Shown: piece after piece, positions 44,968 through 56,864 of the stretch
How the letters are laid out: every line of letters begins with the position of its first letter
How positions within the stretch are numbered: position 1 is the stretch's first letter
Assembly (NCBI GenBank): GCA_007753915.1
Contig: CP036352.1
Span: 3,907,306-3,971,305 of the forward strand
Source: Phycisphaerae bacterium RAS2
GTDB lineage: Bacteria > Planctomycetota > Phycisphaerae > UBA1845 > UTPLA1
DNA: 64,000 nt
Direction of reading: 5' to 3'
Notes under the pieces: generated by a model
The model's input: only the letters and a program-made list of their open reading frames with translations
Told to the model about the DNA's origin: nothing
Database searches by the model: none
Position numbers and translations under genes: made by a program

Positions 44968-45075
44968 AAACCGTCGGACGATTATAGGCAAAACCGGCCG
45001 ACGCGTCGAAACCTCGCGCGGGACCGCACGACCCGCGCGGAACAGCGAGTCGACGCCTGTGCCATATGACTCACT

Positions 45076-46449
45076 TCACGCGTTGGGAGGGCCCGGTTCG
45101 GTTGAAGAATCCCCCGCTGCCCCACCCGATTCGCCCCCGCCGTCCGGCCGTCGCCCTCTTCGACCGCGGCGTCGCCGCCGACGGCCGCGTGAACCGCGAT
45201 CCTGCTCTGAATCCTGTGCAGCCGCATTCGCGCCCTGTTCCTGATCCAGCACCCCCTCCGCGAAACCGGGTTCGTCCGGCGATGGATCGGGACCGTGATG
45301 CTCCGCCTCCATGGGCGCGGGTGGCAAGGCCGGTTGCTCGGCGGCGGCATCGGTCGAGCTGCTTTCACTCATCGGTGGACGGTCCGTCGGACGACCGGCG
45401 CGGCGATCAGGTTCCCGCCGGGGTCGTTGCGGCCTTCCTCGATCTCCGCCCGGCATCTCGCCCGGCGGCAACGGCGGCAGTTTGGGTAAATCACGCTCCA
45501 ACAGCGCCTCGATCCCGACCGTTTCAACCTGATTATCCCGGTCATACTGAATGGTGAGCAGTTGCGTGAGCACCTGCCGATCGCGGATCGTCCCTACGCC
45601 ACGATCCGTTCGCACGCGCACCCCATTGCGCGGCAGCTTCTTGTCGAGTTCTTCGTACCCCTCATGCTCATAACGCAGACAGCAGCGCAGTCGGCCGCAC
45701 CGGCCCGACACCTTCGCCGGGTCCAGCGTCGCTTTCTGCAGCTTGGCCATGCGCATCGTCACGGGCCGAAGCGTCTTGAGGAAGTTCTTGCAGCAGCACT
45801 CGCGCCCGCAGATTTCATAGTCGGCCACGAGTCTCGCTTCGTCGCGCGCGCCGACCTGGTGCATCTCGATGCGCGTGTGGTATTCGTGGGCAAGCTGGCG
45901 AACCAGTTCGCGAAAATCGATTCGCCCGTCAGCCATGAAGTGAAAGATAATCCGCTCGCCGCCGAAGAGATGCTCACAGGCGACGAACTTGAGCGGCAGG
46001 TCCAGCCCGACGGCAATCTCCCGCGCGCGCCTTAGCTTTGTCGCCGCGTCGGCGCTGATGTGCCGATCTTCGTCGAGGTCCTGCGGCGTGGCCACGCGAA
46101 GGATTCGCCCGGCCTTAAGCGTGTAGAAATCCGGTCCGCTGTTCTTCACATAATCGAGCAACTGATCGCGCCGGACGGACTTTTCGCAGCCGCTGCACGT
46201 CAGGCTGACCATCTGCCCGATCTCGATGCCGCGAGCTGTCTGAACCACGACCTTCGCCCCGCAGCCGAACAGCATCCCGGGCGCGTATCGAAACTCCCCG
46301 ATGTAGTTCATGTACCCGTGGCGAACGGCGCAGGTCGGATAGACCTTCTCCAGCCCGTTGCCGCATTGGCCGTTCGGGTTGCACGAACTCGGCGAGAAGC
46401 TGCGGCTTCCCGTAAGCGCGTCATTGATGACGGGTAGTTGTGCGACCAT
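45076..46449 (-). CDS. RicT/YaaT (PSP1-domain) protein with a basic tail
   Basis: A 457-residue protein. Residues 1-290 are PSP1/RicT: VYPTCAVRHGY, and the Cys-rich region with CGRECCCKNFL and GRCGRLRCCLRYE that binds Fe-S in B. subtilis RicT. In B. subtilis the RicAFT complex affects RNA processing and sporulation; the role here is not known. The last ~125 residues are proline/glutamate-rich and end in a basic run (RRRRRRGRRGRRPDGG), longer than usual. Confidence 0.85.
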   Translation of the reverse strand: MVAQLPVINDALTGSRSFSPSSCNPNGQCGNGLEKVYPTCAVRHGYMNYIGEFRYAPGMLFGCGAKVVVQTARGIEIGQMVSLTCSGCEKSVRRDQLLDYVKNSGPDFYTLKAGRILRVATPQDLDEDRHISADAATKLRRAREIAVGLDLPLKFVACEHLFGGERIIFHFMADGRIDFRELVRQLAHEYHTRIEMHQVGARDEARLVADYEICGRECCCKNFLKTLRPVTMRMAKLQKATLDPAKVSGRCGRLRCCLRYEHEGYEELDKKLPRNGVRVRTDRGVGTIRDRQVLTQLLTIQYDRDNQVETVGIEALLERDLPKLPPLPPGEMPGGDRGRPQRPRREPDRRAGRPTDRPPMSESSSTDAAAEQPALPPAPMEAEHHGPDPSPDEPGFAEGVLDQEQGANAAAQDSEQDRGSRGRRRRRRGRRGRRPDGGGESGGAAGDSSTEPGPPNA

Positions 46450-46623
46450 TCGCGGCCTGACTTTCCTAAAGGAGAGCGCACGACTCGCCCATGGTCTGAT
46501 GGGCTACCTCGTTCAGTCGGTTGCCACCTCTCCGGTCCGCAATTCTAGTCCGATTTGGCCGTTGCACAAACACTAAACGGAGAGTTGCCCAGCGTGGCGA
46601 AAATCGAGGCGTCGAGTGATGCG

Positions 46624-48321
46624 TCAAACGTCCGACGCACGACGATCGCGCTTCCCGCGATTTCCTCTGCGGCGAGGTCGCGCCACGAGCAGCAGCACCA
46701 TGACCGCCGTCATCGGCGCTGCGCCGGTTCCACACGCACCACACGCATCGGCTCCGCCCGCGGCGACCACGGCCAGAATGCTGAACGGGTCGGAATCGAC
46801 CGTTGGGAACGAGCCGGACGTCGCACGCAGGATGGCGTTTTCGCAGGGCGTATCAATCGACAAAGCGCCGAACGTCGCCAGCCCGGCCACGCCGTTCTCG
46901 GCCGCTCCGGCCAGTTGACCGCCGCAATCCGAAACCAGCTCCAGATTCACGAGCGCCGTTGAATCGGTCAGGTTGCCAAACTCGTCGGTGATCTCAACCG
47001 TCACGGCCGGATCGATCGCCGCGTCCTGGTCCACGTTTGAAGGTTGCTGCGCGAATCGCACCGCGGCGGGATCGGCCGCCACGATGTCAAAGAAGTCGGT
47101 AAACACCGGATCGCCCGCGCCGGAAGCGGACAACTGATAATCCGCGACCGCTTTGTTGATGCGCAGATTGTCCGTCGCGTCCCATGTCGCCACGCCGTTC
47201 ACCGTCGTCTTCGTCAGGCTCGAATCCACCAGCAGCGGCCAGCCGCCCGTGTTCACGGCCGAATCGAGCGTGATGTCCGCCGTCGACCCAGTGACGATGT
47301 TGTCCATGTCGTCGAACACGGTGACCGATAGCTCGATCGCGTCGCCGGCCGGCGTGGTCACCGGTTGCGTAGAGATTTCCATCCGATTGGCCGGGCCGGA
47401 GGTCACGTCGAAGTCCGTGCTGTCCACGGTGTCGCTCGTGAGAAACGCAGCGCCGTCGTGCGACGCGCGAAGCGTGTAACCGGCGGCGGCCACCGTGATG
47501 TTCAAATCGTCTTCGTCCTGCCACGTGGCGACGCCCTGGCCGGTAAGTTTCTGGAGGATGCCGTTCAACGTTGTTGCGCCGGGATTGTTCTGAATCGCCA
47601 GCGTGATGTTGCGGTTGGAATTGGTCACGGCGTTGCCGCCAAAGTCCACGATGCGCACCGCCGGCAGGATGTCAAAGCCCGCCTGCACGTCGCCCGGCTG
47701 AATCGAAAACACCAGTCGATCCGGTGCCCCGACCGTGATGTTTGTCGCGACAATGCCCTGATTGGTGAACGCGCCGCCCGCCGTGGTGGTTGTCAGTTGC
47801 AGCGTCGTCTGTGCCGGACCGGCCGCGCCCGCCGCACTCAAGATGCGAACGCGAATTCCGTTGATGCGAATGATGTCCTGAACGTTCACGTTCGTGCCGC
47901 TGGTCAGGTTGAACGTGATGATTTCATTGGCCGCGCCGGTCGGTACGACGGTCGCCACCGCGTTGAGGCCGCCGCCGTTGATACCGATCGTGGCGCTCTG
48001 CGCGGTGACGCTCGACGTGGGATCGAACTGGAACCCGGGGCGCGCCTGGATTGAAAAGCTCTTGCCCGTGCCGGAGCTGTATTCGGGCAAGGAGATTTCA
48101 GCGAGGGTAATCGTGTTCACCACAACCGACGTGCCGACCGCGCCGTTGCCGCTGCCGATTGCGCGGTTGGTGTCGACGTTCATGGTGATGTTGGGCGAGT
48201 TGACCGAATCGGCGTGCGCGATCGCTGCCGTCATGATGATCGCCATCGCAAAGACGATACTGCGTACGCCAAACGTGTTGATGGCTGATGCGAAAGAAAG
48301 TTGACCGCTAGGACGGACCAT
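46624..48321 (-). CDS. Large secreted protein with C-terminal CGACG-TM-Arg signal
   Basis: A 565-residue secreted protein. A signal peptide (GVRSIVFAMAIIMTAAIAHA) is followed by several Ig/big-like beta domains with repeated segments (NGVATWDATDNL, QGVATWQDEDDL, GVAGLATFG). The C-terminus reads DACGACGTG, then hydrophobic MTAVMVLLLVA, then RPRRRGNRGKRDRR. This three-part end resembles MYXO-CTERM or other cysteine-type sorting signals. Function unknown; likely cell-surface. Confidence 0.75.
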   Translation of the reverse strand: MVRPSGQLSFASAINTFGVRSIVFAMAIIMTAAIAHADSVNSPNITMNVDTNRAIGSGNGAVGTSVVVNTITLAEISLPEYSSGTGKSFSIQARPGFQFDPTSSVTAQSATIGINGGGLNAVATVVPTGAANEIITFNLTSGTNVNVQDIIRINGIRVRILSAAGAAGPAQTTLQLTTTTAGGAFTNQGIVATNITVGAPDRLVFSIQPGDVQAGFDILPAVRIVDFGGNAVTNSNRNITLAIQNNPGATTLNGILQKLTGQGVATWQDEDDLNITVAAAGYTLRASHDGAAFLTSDTVDSTDFDVTSGPANRMEISTQPVTTPAGDAIELSVTVFDDMDNIVTGSTADITLDSAVNTGGWPLLVDSSLTKTTVNGVATWDATDNLRINKAVADYQLSASGAGDPVFTDFFDIVAADPAAVRFAQQPSNVDQDAAIDPAVTVEITDEFGNLTDSTALVNLELVSDCGGQLAGAAENGVAGLATFGALSIDTPCENAILRATSGSFPTVDSDPFSILAVVAAGGADACGACGTGAAPMTAVMVLLLVARPRRRGNRGKRDRRASDV

Positions 48322-48529
48322 TCAAAGGCTCCTTGTTCGGCGGCGAGGCCAGCCGCAAAGAGAATTGTATCCGGCAACCGAAGACGGAACAGGGGTCATT
48401 GAAGGTAGGCAATAAGGCGAAAGAGCGATCAACACTTGACCAATTGACATCGAATGATCTTGCCGGTTTGGTGGGAGCAACAATAGCCGGCTTGGCCTTC
48501 TCATCCTGTCGGTCTAACATGACCCTGAC

Positions 48530-48976
48530 ATGCGAATCTACTTCGACGCCTGCTGCCTGAATCGGCCCTTTGACGACCAGTCGCAAGATCGAATTCGACT
48601 TGAAAGTGAAGCGGTAAAACTTGTGATGGACTTGTGCGCAAAGGGCATCCACTCATGGGTGATCAGCAACACCCTGGAGTTTGAGATTGCCCAAAATCCA
48701 GATGTCGAAAAACGTGCCGCCGTATTGGCGCTTCTGGGCGCCGCCGGTGAATGCCTTCAGGTGAGCGAACCGGCAATTCAGAAGGCTCGACAATTATTGG
48801 ACCGCAGAATCAGGCCGATGGATGCTTTGCATCTTGCGTTGGCCGACACAGGCGGATGCGATATACTTCTGACGGTGGATGATGAATTGTTGCGGCGGTC
48901 GCGCGACTGCAATGAATTGACGATTCGCGTCGAAAACCCCGCACGTTTCGTTGTTGACGAGCTTGAAGGCGCATGA
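48530..48976 (+). CDS. PIN-domain toxin
   Basis: A 148-residue PIN-domain RNase. Acidic active site residues are seen in MRIYFDACCL (Asp6), TLEFEIAQN (Glu), RPMDALHLALAD (Asp) and LLTVDDELL (Asp). It is coupled by ATGA overlap to a small downstream gene, which makes a type II toxin-antitoxin pair likely, with toxin first. Confidence 0.85.
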   Translation: MRIYFDACCLNRPFDDQSQDRIRLESEAVKLVMDLCAKGIHSWVISNTLEFEIAQNPDVEKRAAVLALLGAAGECLQVSEPAIQKARQLLDRRIRPMDALHLALADTGGCDILLTVDDELLRRSRDCNELTIRVENPARFVVDELEGA

Positions 48977-49185
48977 CCAGGACTCTGACAATTCCTGAAC
49001 TGAAGAAAGCGGGACTGGAAGCCCTCCGCGAGCGCCTCGGCCCGGCAGGCATGATCCGCTTTTTGCAGGAGTTCTCCTCCGGCAGCGGAGACTACACGCG
49101 CGATCGCGCCGCGTGGCTGGACGAACTGACACTAGACCAGTTGGTCGAGAAAATTGCACAATTTCAGAAACCCGCCGCCCCCTGA
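48973..49185 (+). CDS. Candidate antitoxin of the PIN pair
   Basis: A 70-residue protein without TM segments, coupled to the PIN gene by a 4-base overlap. It has helical segments (TIPELKKAGLEALRERLG, LDQLVEKIAQFQ). No DNA-binding motif is obvious. Antitoxin role is inferred from position. Confidence 0.65.
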   Translation: MTRTLTIPELKKAGLEALRERLGPAGMIRFLQEFSSGSGDYTRDRAAWLDELTLDQLVEKIAQFQKPAAP

Positions 49186-49213
49186 TCGCCCGATCACTCA
49201 CTTTGCATTCTGC

Positions 49214-49738
49214 CTATATTGCCTTACCGTTGATGACCGCTTTCAGGAAATCCGCCAATGCGACACTGCGGTGACCCAGGATGCTCGTGATGGTTGCAAT
49301 GGCAATGATGTCAGAATCTGGCAGACCCATGTGTCGTCTCACGGATCGTGCGAGAAACCAATGATAGCCGGGCTGGGCTTCTTGGTTCGCCTGATAAATA
49401 GCGGTCCACTCGTTGTGCAGCGGTTCGACGAACTCACGCAATTTCATCGCCGGAAACCCGCGACTCGTCCACGCGTCATACGTCTCATCAACGTGGCCCC
49501 TCCTAAATGCCTCATGCATTTCATCGTTTATGAACTCTGCGCGGCATGATGTCAGAATGTCCCACCATGCAAGAAACAGAAACCATCGAGACAATGCTTG
49601 ATCCGACAGATTTCCCGCCAAGTCTCGAATCACATCCAGATGTGAGCCAAAGCCTTGGCAGTATTCTTCGAAAAGCGCACGTGACCAGACTCGACCTGCC
49701 TCGTAGATCAACTTGTGTGAATCGACGGCTTCAGGCAC
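49214..49738 (-). CDS. Hypothetical protein
   Basis: A 174-residue helical protein with many aromatic residues (SRWFLFLAWWDILTSCRAEF). GTG start at 49738. Composition is less GC-rich than neighbours. It lies between the toxin-antitoxin pair and the IS-disrupted kinase gene. Function unknown. Confidence 0.5.
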   Translation of the reverse strand: MPEAVDSHKLIYEAGRVWSRALFEEYCQGFGSHLDVIRDLAGNLSDQALSRWFLFLAWWDILTSCRAEFINDEMHEAFRRGHVDETYDAWTSRGFPAMKLREFVEPLHNEWTAIYQANQEAQPGYHWFLARSVRRHMGLPDSDIIAIATITSILGHRSVALADFLKAVINGKAI

Positions 49739-49810
49739 TTTGAACGTTCTTTGAGCATGTAGCTGCTATTGTAATACGCCGCTGGTTTTTTTTTTGACCG
49801 GACCAAGCAG

Positions 49811-50143
49811 TCACTTCGACAATGCAATGACCGCGCCGACATAACCTGCGATGCCCAATAGTGTAAGAACGTGAATCAAAAAGCTTCTTCTTGCGGTTCG
49901 TTGAAGTAACTGCCGCATGATGAGTAGCCCAACTAATGCCCATGTTGCACAAATACACACTGAAACAGCAACAAGTTCAATTCCTCCTTCAAAAAGACAA
50001 ATAAGCACGGCAATCCAATTCAGGCCTGGAATGAGCAAAATTATCCAAGCTGCAATCGGGATGGGGCGGTAGACTCCCAAATTCAACAAGCCGCACTTCT
50101 GTGCCAATGCGACTGTCAGAAATACCAGAATTGGCAATGAATA
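49811..50143 (-). pseudogene. C-terminal membrane fragment of the IS-split kinase gene
   Basis: The fragment codes about 110 residues with four hydrophobic segments (SLPILVFLTVALAQ, PIAAWIILLIPGLNWIAVLI, LVAVSVCICATWALVGLLI, LIHVLTLLGIAGYVGAVIAL). Its apparent N-terminus, up to 50200, lies inside the IS element. Removing 1295 bases (IS plus one target copy) puts this frame in phase with the kinase at 51435-52416. Confidence 0.85.
50140..50143. repeat. Target site duplication AATA, left copy
   Basis: AATA directly flanks the left end of the IS and repeats at 51435-51438 on the right side. Confidence 0.85.
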
Positions 50144-50212
50144 TGACCTTCCCCCCAGAAACTGATCCAGGTCCTGAGTTAGGATTGGGGCTTGGATCAA
50201 GGAGGAAGGGTC

Positions 50213-50491
50213 ATGAGCAGGAAGCGATTCAAGGCGGAGGAGATCGTCAACAAGCTTCGTGAGGCGGATGTGTTGATTGCTCAGGGTCGATCGGTGGCGC
50301 AGGCGAGCAAGCAGATCGGCGTGGCAGAGCAGACGTATTACCGTTGGCGGAAGGAGTACGGCGGGTTGAAGGCTGACCAGGCGAAGCGGCTCAAGGAGCT
50401 GGAGCGAGAGAATGCCCGGCTGAAGCGGTTGGTGGCCGATGCGGAGTTGGACAAGGCGATCCTTCGGGAGGCGGCCCGCCCAAACTTCTAA
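50213..50491 (+). CDS. IS3-family transposase OrfA
   Basis: A 92-residue protein with an HTH (GRSVAQASKQIGVAEQTYYR) and a C-terminal leucine-zipper-like helix. ATG 50213 follows GGAGGAAGGG. The heptamer CCCAAAC at 50479-50485, in the orfA phase as C-CCA-AAC, is a classical -1 slippery site before the orfA stop. Confidence 0.92.
   Translation: MSRKRFKAEEIVNKLREADVLIAQGRSVAQASKQIGVAEQTYYRWRKEYGGLKADQAKRLKELERENARLKRLVADAELDKAILREAARPNF
50479..50485 (+). promoter_or_regulatory. Slippery heptamer for -1 frameshifting in the IS
   Basis: CCCAAAC fits the X-XXY-YYZ pattern in the orfA phase. A -1 shift gives AAA CTT CTA AGC and continues into the orfB frame, which would produce an OrfAB transposase. 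Confidence 0.7.
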
Positions 50492-50511
50492 GCCCGCAGC
50501 AGAAGCGTCAG

Positions 50512-51405
50512 GTGGTCGAGGAGGTGGTGGAGCACCTGGGCATCTCCGAGCGGCGGGCGTGCAAGGCGCTGGGTCAGTCTCGCGCGACGCAGCGGTACTT
50601 ACCGTTGGTTCATGAGGATGAGGACAAGTTGACGCAGCGGATCATCGAGCTGGCGGCGGTGTACGGTCGATACGGGACACCGCGGATCACCGGCTTGATC
50701 CGGAACGAAGGGATGCAGGTGAATCACAAGCGGGTCGAGCGAATCTGGAAGGCCGCCGGGCTGAAGGTGCCGAAGAAGCAGCCCCGACGGGGCCGCATGT
50801 GGTTGAATGATGGCTCGTGTGTTCGGCTTCGGCCGGAGCACAAGGATCACGTCTGGGCGTATGACTTTGTGCAGGCGTGGACGCATGACGGCCGGCCGTT
50901 TCGGATGTTGACGCTGGTGGATGAGTACACGCGGGAGTGCCTGGCGATTGACGTGGCGAGAAGGTTGCGATCGGATGATGTGCTGGAGCGGCTGGCGTGG
51001 TTGTTTGCGACGCGGGGTGTGCCGGGGCATCTGCGGAGCGACAATGGTCCGGAGTTCACGGCGAAGGTGGTTCGCGAGTGGCTGGCCCGAGTCGGCGTGA
51101 AGACGCTGTTCATCGAGCCGGGAAGCCCCTGGGAGAACGGCTACGTGGAGAGTTTTAACGGGAAGCTGAGCGATGAGTTGCTGAATGGCGAGATCTTCTA
51201 CACGTTGAAAGAGGCGAAGGTCTTGATTGAGCGCTGGCGGGTTCATTCCAACACGGTTCGGCCGCACAGTGCGTTGGGCTATCGGCCGCCGGCCCCTGAG
51301 GCCCGAATGAGCGCGCCGCTGTGGGCAGGCTCCGCTCCGTTCGCTCCGCTCACTGCGCTCCGCCCGCCCACAGCGTGTGCTGTGAACGGTGTTGGACTAA
51401 CATAA
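50512..51405 (+). CDS. IS3-family transposase OrfB (integrase core)
   Basis: A 297-residue rve/DDE protein. The DDE residues are seen at YDFVQAW (D), SDNGPEFTAK (D) and ENGYVESFNGKL (E). The frame is open upstream of the GTG at 50512 and joins orfA at the slippery site, so this start may not be used alone. Its end overlaps the remnant kinase frame inside the IS. Confidence 0.93.
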   Translation: MVEEVVEHLGISERRACKALGQSRATQRYLPLVHEDEDKLTQRIIELAAVYGRYGTPRITGLIRNEGMQVNHKRVERIWKAAGLKVPKKQPRRGRMWLNDGSCVRLRPEHKDHVWAYDFVQAWTHDGRPFRMLTLVDEYTRECLAIDVARRLRSDDVLERLAWLFATRGVPGHLRSDNGPEFTAKVVREWLARVGVKTLFIEPGSPWENGYVESFNGKLSDELLNGEIFYTLKEAKVLIERWRVHSNTVRPHSALGYRPPAPEARMSAPLWAGSAPFAPLTALRPPTACAVNGVGLT

Positions 51406-51434
51406 CAGGTGGACTAAACCGTGGGGGAAGGTCA

Positions 51435-51438
51435 AATA
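51435..51438. repeat. Target site duplication AATA, right copy
   Basis: Right copy of the 4-bp duplication flanking the IS; see 50140-50143. Confidence 0.85.
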
Positions 51439-52416
51439 CCTGTAGTAATAAAAGCCGAATTTGTTCGGTAATCTGGAATCTACTCTCCCCTCTTCGCTGG
51501 GAACACGATCTCCTTGTAAGCATTCGCGGCGCTGTGGCAACAAGTTCCCAGCAGAAACGCCTCCCATTGGCAACTTCTCAACCGTTAATTGCTGTAGCAT
51601 CGAGTGCAATGCAGTCAACATTGACCCCACTCCTGAATACCGGCGGCTCGGCGAATGACAGGCCCGCGAATAAAGCTCGTCCCAAAGCGGCCCCTTTTTG
51701 AGCCGATCCCGGCAGTCGCTCGGCTTTTGCACGCCAAAGGGCCTATGGCCGGCCAGCATTTCGAAGAGCATGATTCCAAGTGAGAAAACATCCGACGACT
51801 TGCCGGCAGGATGTCCGTCACATAGTTCCGGCGCCATGTAGGCCAGCGTGCCCACGATTCTCGACGCGGCGTCGGCGGTCATCGACGCGCTTTGCACCAT
51901 CGACTGACTGATCTCGGCAGCGTTCAGATTGCGCGACAGGCCGAAGTCACTGATGTGCGCGCGGCCCGCCTCATCGAGCAGAATATTGCTCGGTTTCAGA
52001 TCGCGATGGATGATGCCCTTGTCATGGGCTTCGGAAAGCGCCGACAGGATGTCGGTCAGGATTTGCTCGACGCGATCTTCGGGCAGGCCGTTGGGATTCG
52101 CCGCGATCAGGTCCTTTAGCGTGCCGCCGGAGTAGTGCGGCATGACCACATAGGGGATTTCCGCGAAGCGCGTGTCGCTGTCGATGATCGGAACAATTCG
52201 TTCGTGCTTGAGAGGCGGCAGTTTCGCTTCGCTGGCAAGCTGTTTGCGAAACTCGGGATCGATGACGATCTTGATCGCGACCTCTCGATGCTCCTGTTCA
52301 TGGTGAAAGGCCTTCCATACCTCAGCGAAGCCGCCCCGGCCGATCAGCTCGCGCAGGATGTAATTCCCGAAGCGTGCCCCGGCTGCGATGGCGGTCGAGA
52401 TCAGGGATTCAGCCAT
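51435..52416 (-). pseudogene. Ser/Thr kinase gene disrupted by IS (N-terminal part)
   Basis: Codes a Hanks-type kinase: GRGGFAEVWKAF, AIKIV, HRDLKPSNILL, DFGLS and GTLAYMAPELCDG. The remaining frame runs 13 codons into the IS (stop at 51397), which replaces the true C-terminus. The original protein would have been 436 residues, with the kinase domain followed by the four-TM fragment at 49811-50143. The kinase part may still be expressed as a shortened protein of 339 residues. It is a paralogue of the kinase at 20713. Confidence 0.88.
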
Positions 52417-52511
52417 ATCAGGCCTCGATTTGGACGATGACGCCAGTATAAGCGATAGGGGTGTCCCTTTTTCCAGACGAATTCAGACAAATGGGCCGGC
52501 CAAAGGACAGT

Positions 52512-52550
52512 AAAAAAGCGAAAGCCGATCACCCTTCGATGGCCGGCTCG
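52512..52550 (-). terminator. rRNA operon terminator T3
   Basis: On the minus strand an agccggccatcg / tgatcggctt stem is followed by cgcTTTTTTA. It is the farthest of three hairpins after 5S. Confidence 0.7.
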
Positions 52551-52594
52551 AACGGGCGCACGAAACCGACTGGGAGCAATTGCGGGGCAACGGT

Positions 52595-52635
52595 AAAAAA
52601 GGAGAGAGCCGGGCATCTCGCGATGACCGGCTCGA
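52595..52635 (-). terminator. rRNA operon terminator T2
   Basis: Minus strand: a gagccggtcatcg / gatgcccggctc stem followed by a T6 run. It resembles T3 in sequence, so these two may be duplicates. Confidence 0.75.
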
Positions 52636-52646
52636 ATTCGCGCAAA

Positions 52647-52680
52647 GAAAAAACCCGCGGGGTGACCGCGGGTTTTTTCA
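52647..52680 (-). terminator. rRNA operon terminator T1
   Basis: A 13-bp stem (aaaaaacccgcgg / ccgcggg + tttttt) with loop GGTGA. It is bidirectional by symmetry and starts 6 nt after the 5S 3' end. Confidence 0.9.
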
Positions 52681-52685
52681 TAAAA

Positions 52686-52792
52686 GCTGGCACTGACCTA
52701 CTCTCGCCCGGTAGGACTACCATCGGCCCCAAGGACTTCACTACTGAGTTCGGAATGGGATCAGGTGTTTCCCCTTGGGCTTGGGCACCAGC
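52686..52792 (-). rRNA. rrf: 5S ribosomal RNA
   Basis: On the minus strand: GCTGGTGC start, the internal segment CCGAACTCAGTAGTGAAG, and GTGCCAGC end that pairs with the start. Length about 107 nt. It is the downstream member of the 23S-5S operon. Confidence 0.9.
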
Positions 52793-53045
52793 AAAGGATC
52801 GCCGGACCTGTCGGCCCGACGAACCTGTTATCCTTAGAACCGCGGGAGCGTTTCCAGACAAACGACGACTTTAACATCACCGAGAACTTTCCTCTGCCTC
52901 CCACGGGTCAGGTACAAATGGAGAATAGAGTGGACATGCGGAGCGGCCGAATCTCGAAGATCCTTGCCGAACGTACGACTTTGATGTCGGGAGACACGGG
53001 CCGGCGATTTGAGTCGCCGACGTCGCAACAGCCCGTCATCAATGT

Positions 53046-55953
<2,908 letters not shown>

Positions 55954-56368
55954 ACATTGATGACACGCTGTCAAAACCGTGACACCACGCTCCCTTGCGG
56001 AACCGCCGTGCCCCGACTCATCCCTCGTGCCGCCAACCTGGCCAGCCGCCGTCGGCGCTCTATTGTCTTTCACCCCACCTGAAAAACCTTCCGAGTCGAT
56101 CGCTTGCGCGATCGGCCCCTGGGCCTCTCCGATGGACCGAAATCCAACAGAACAATAAGGATCTTGTGATTCGGATTACTCTCACATATCCACTCTATTC
56201 AATTGTCAAAGAGCATCGAGTCTGCCAACAACCGGCCTGCGTATCCGCCGACCTGCCGCCGCAGCACCCGGCGACACGCTTTCCACCGAAAGCCCGTCGC
56301 CCGACGCTGCCTACCCGATCTTCACTTGTCACTGCAGCGGTCCAACGTCAACCGCCCGATTCCTTCAC

Positions 56369-56441
56369 TGGAGCCGACCGGGATCGAACCGGCAACCCCT
56401 AGCTTGCAAAGCTAGTGCTCTCCCAATTGAGCTACGGCCCC
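56369..56441 (-). tRNA. tRNA-Ala (UGC)
   Basis: 73 nt. Acceptor GGGGCCG pairs with CGGCTCC, anticodon loop TTTGCAA gives UGC, T-arm GGTTCGATCCC is intact, CCA is not encoded. Confidence 0.95.
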
Positions 56442-56523
56442 GATCTCTTCCGGACCGCCCGGTCCGACTTCCGCCGGACCGTTTCGCTCGTCGGTCTGCA
56501 CAACTCGGCAAGCCGCTCGATAT

Positions 56524-56597
56524 TGGGCCCGACAAGATTCGAACTTGTGACCTCGTCCTTATCAGGGACGCGCTCTAACCAACTGAGCTACGAGCCC
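56524..56597 (-). tRNA. tRNA-Ile (GAU)
   Basis: 74 nt. Acceptor GGGCTCG pairs with CGGGCCC, anticodon loop CTGATAA gives GAU, T-arm GTTCGAATC present. It lies upstream of tRNA-Ala, in the order of a normal rRNA spacer. Confidence 0.95.
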
Positions 56598-56661
56598 GAA
56601 CTTTGTCGCCCTTCACTCCGTCGGGCACTTGACTCCGCCCACTTCCGTCACTGACCGGCGA

Positions 56662-56691
56662 CAAAAAAGCCACCGACGATTGCGGTGGCTC
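56662..56691 (-). terminator. Terminator-like hairpin in the operon leader
   Basis: A perfect 8-bp stem (agccaccg / cggtggct) with a 7-nt loop and a T6 run on the minus strand. It lies between the promoter at 56837-56864 and tRNA-Ile. Confidence 0.8.
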
Positions 56692-56836
56692 GGAGAAACC
56701 GTTGCCTACCTCACTCTTCGTCGATGCCGTCAAACTCGCGTGTCGGCGTTTGCGTTCAGTTCGCTGTCTCCGCCTTTCTCGTCATGGCCGATTCGCTACG
56801 AATCAACCGTCCTGCGTTTGCGATTCGCAGCACAGT

Positions 56837-56864
56837 AATGTAGCGGGACGGCGCACCCTGTCAA
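56837..56864 (-). promoter_or_regulatory. Sigma-70-like promoter for the tRNA-23S-5S operon (or a leader RNA)
   Basis: On the minus strand a consensus TTGACA is separated by 16 bp from TACATT. Transcription would start near 56830 and run through the leader hairpin towards the tRNAs. Confidence 0.65.

Larger units (their letters stand above)
50144..51434 (+). mobile_element. IS3-family insertion sequence, 1291 bp, intact
   Basis: Ends are inverted repeats (TGACCTTCCCCC on the left, its complement GGGGGAAGGTCA on the right), the typical TG..CA form. It has orfA and orfB with a -1 frameshift site and is flanked by a 4-bp AATA duplication. Its insertion has disrupted a kinase gene on the minus strand. 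The intact ends and clean duplication suggest recent insertion. Confidence 0.93.
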
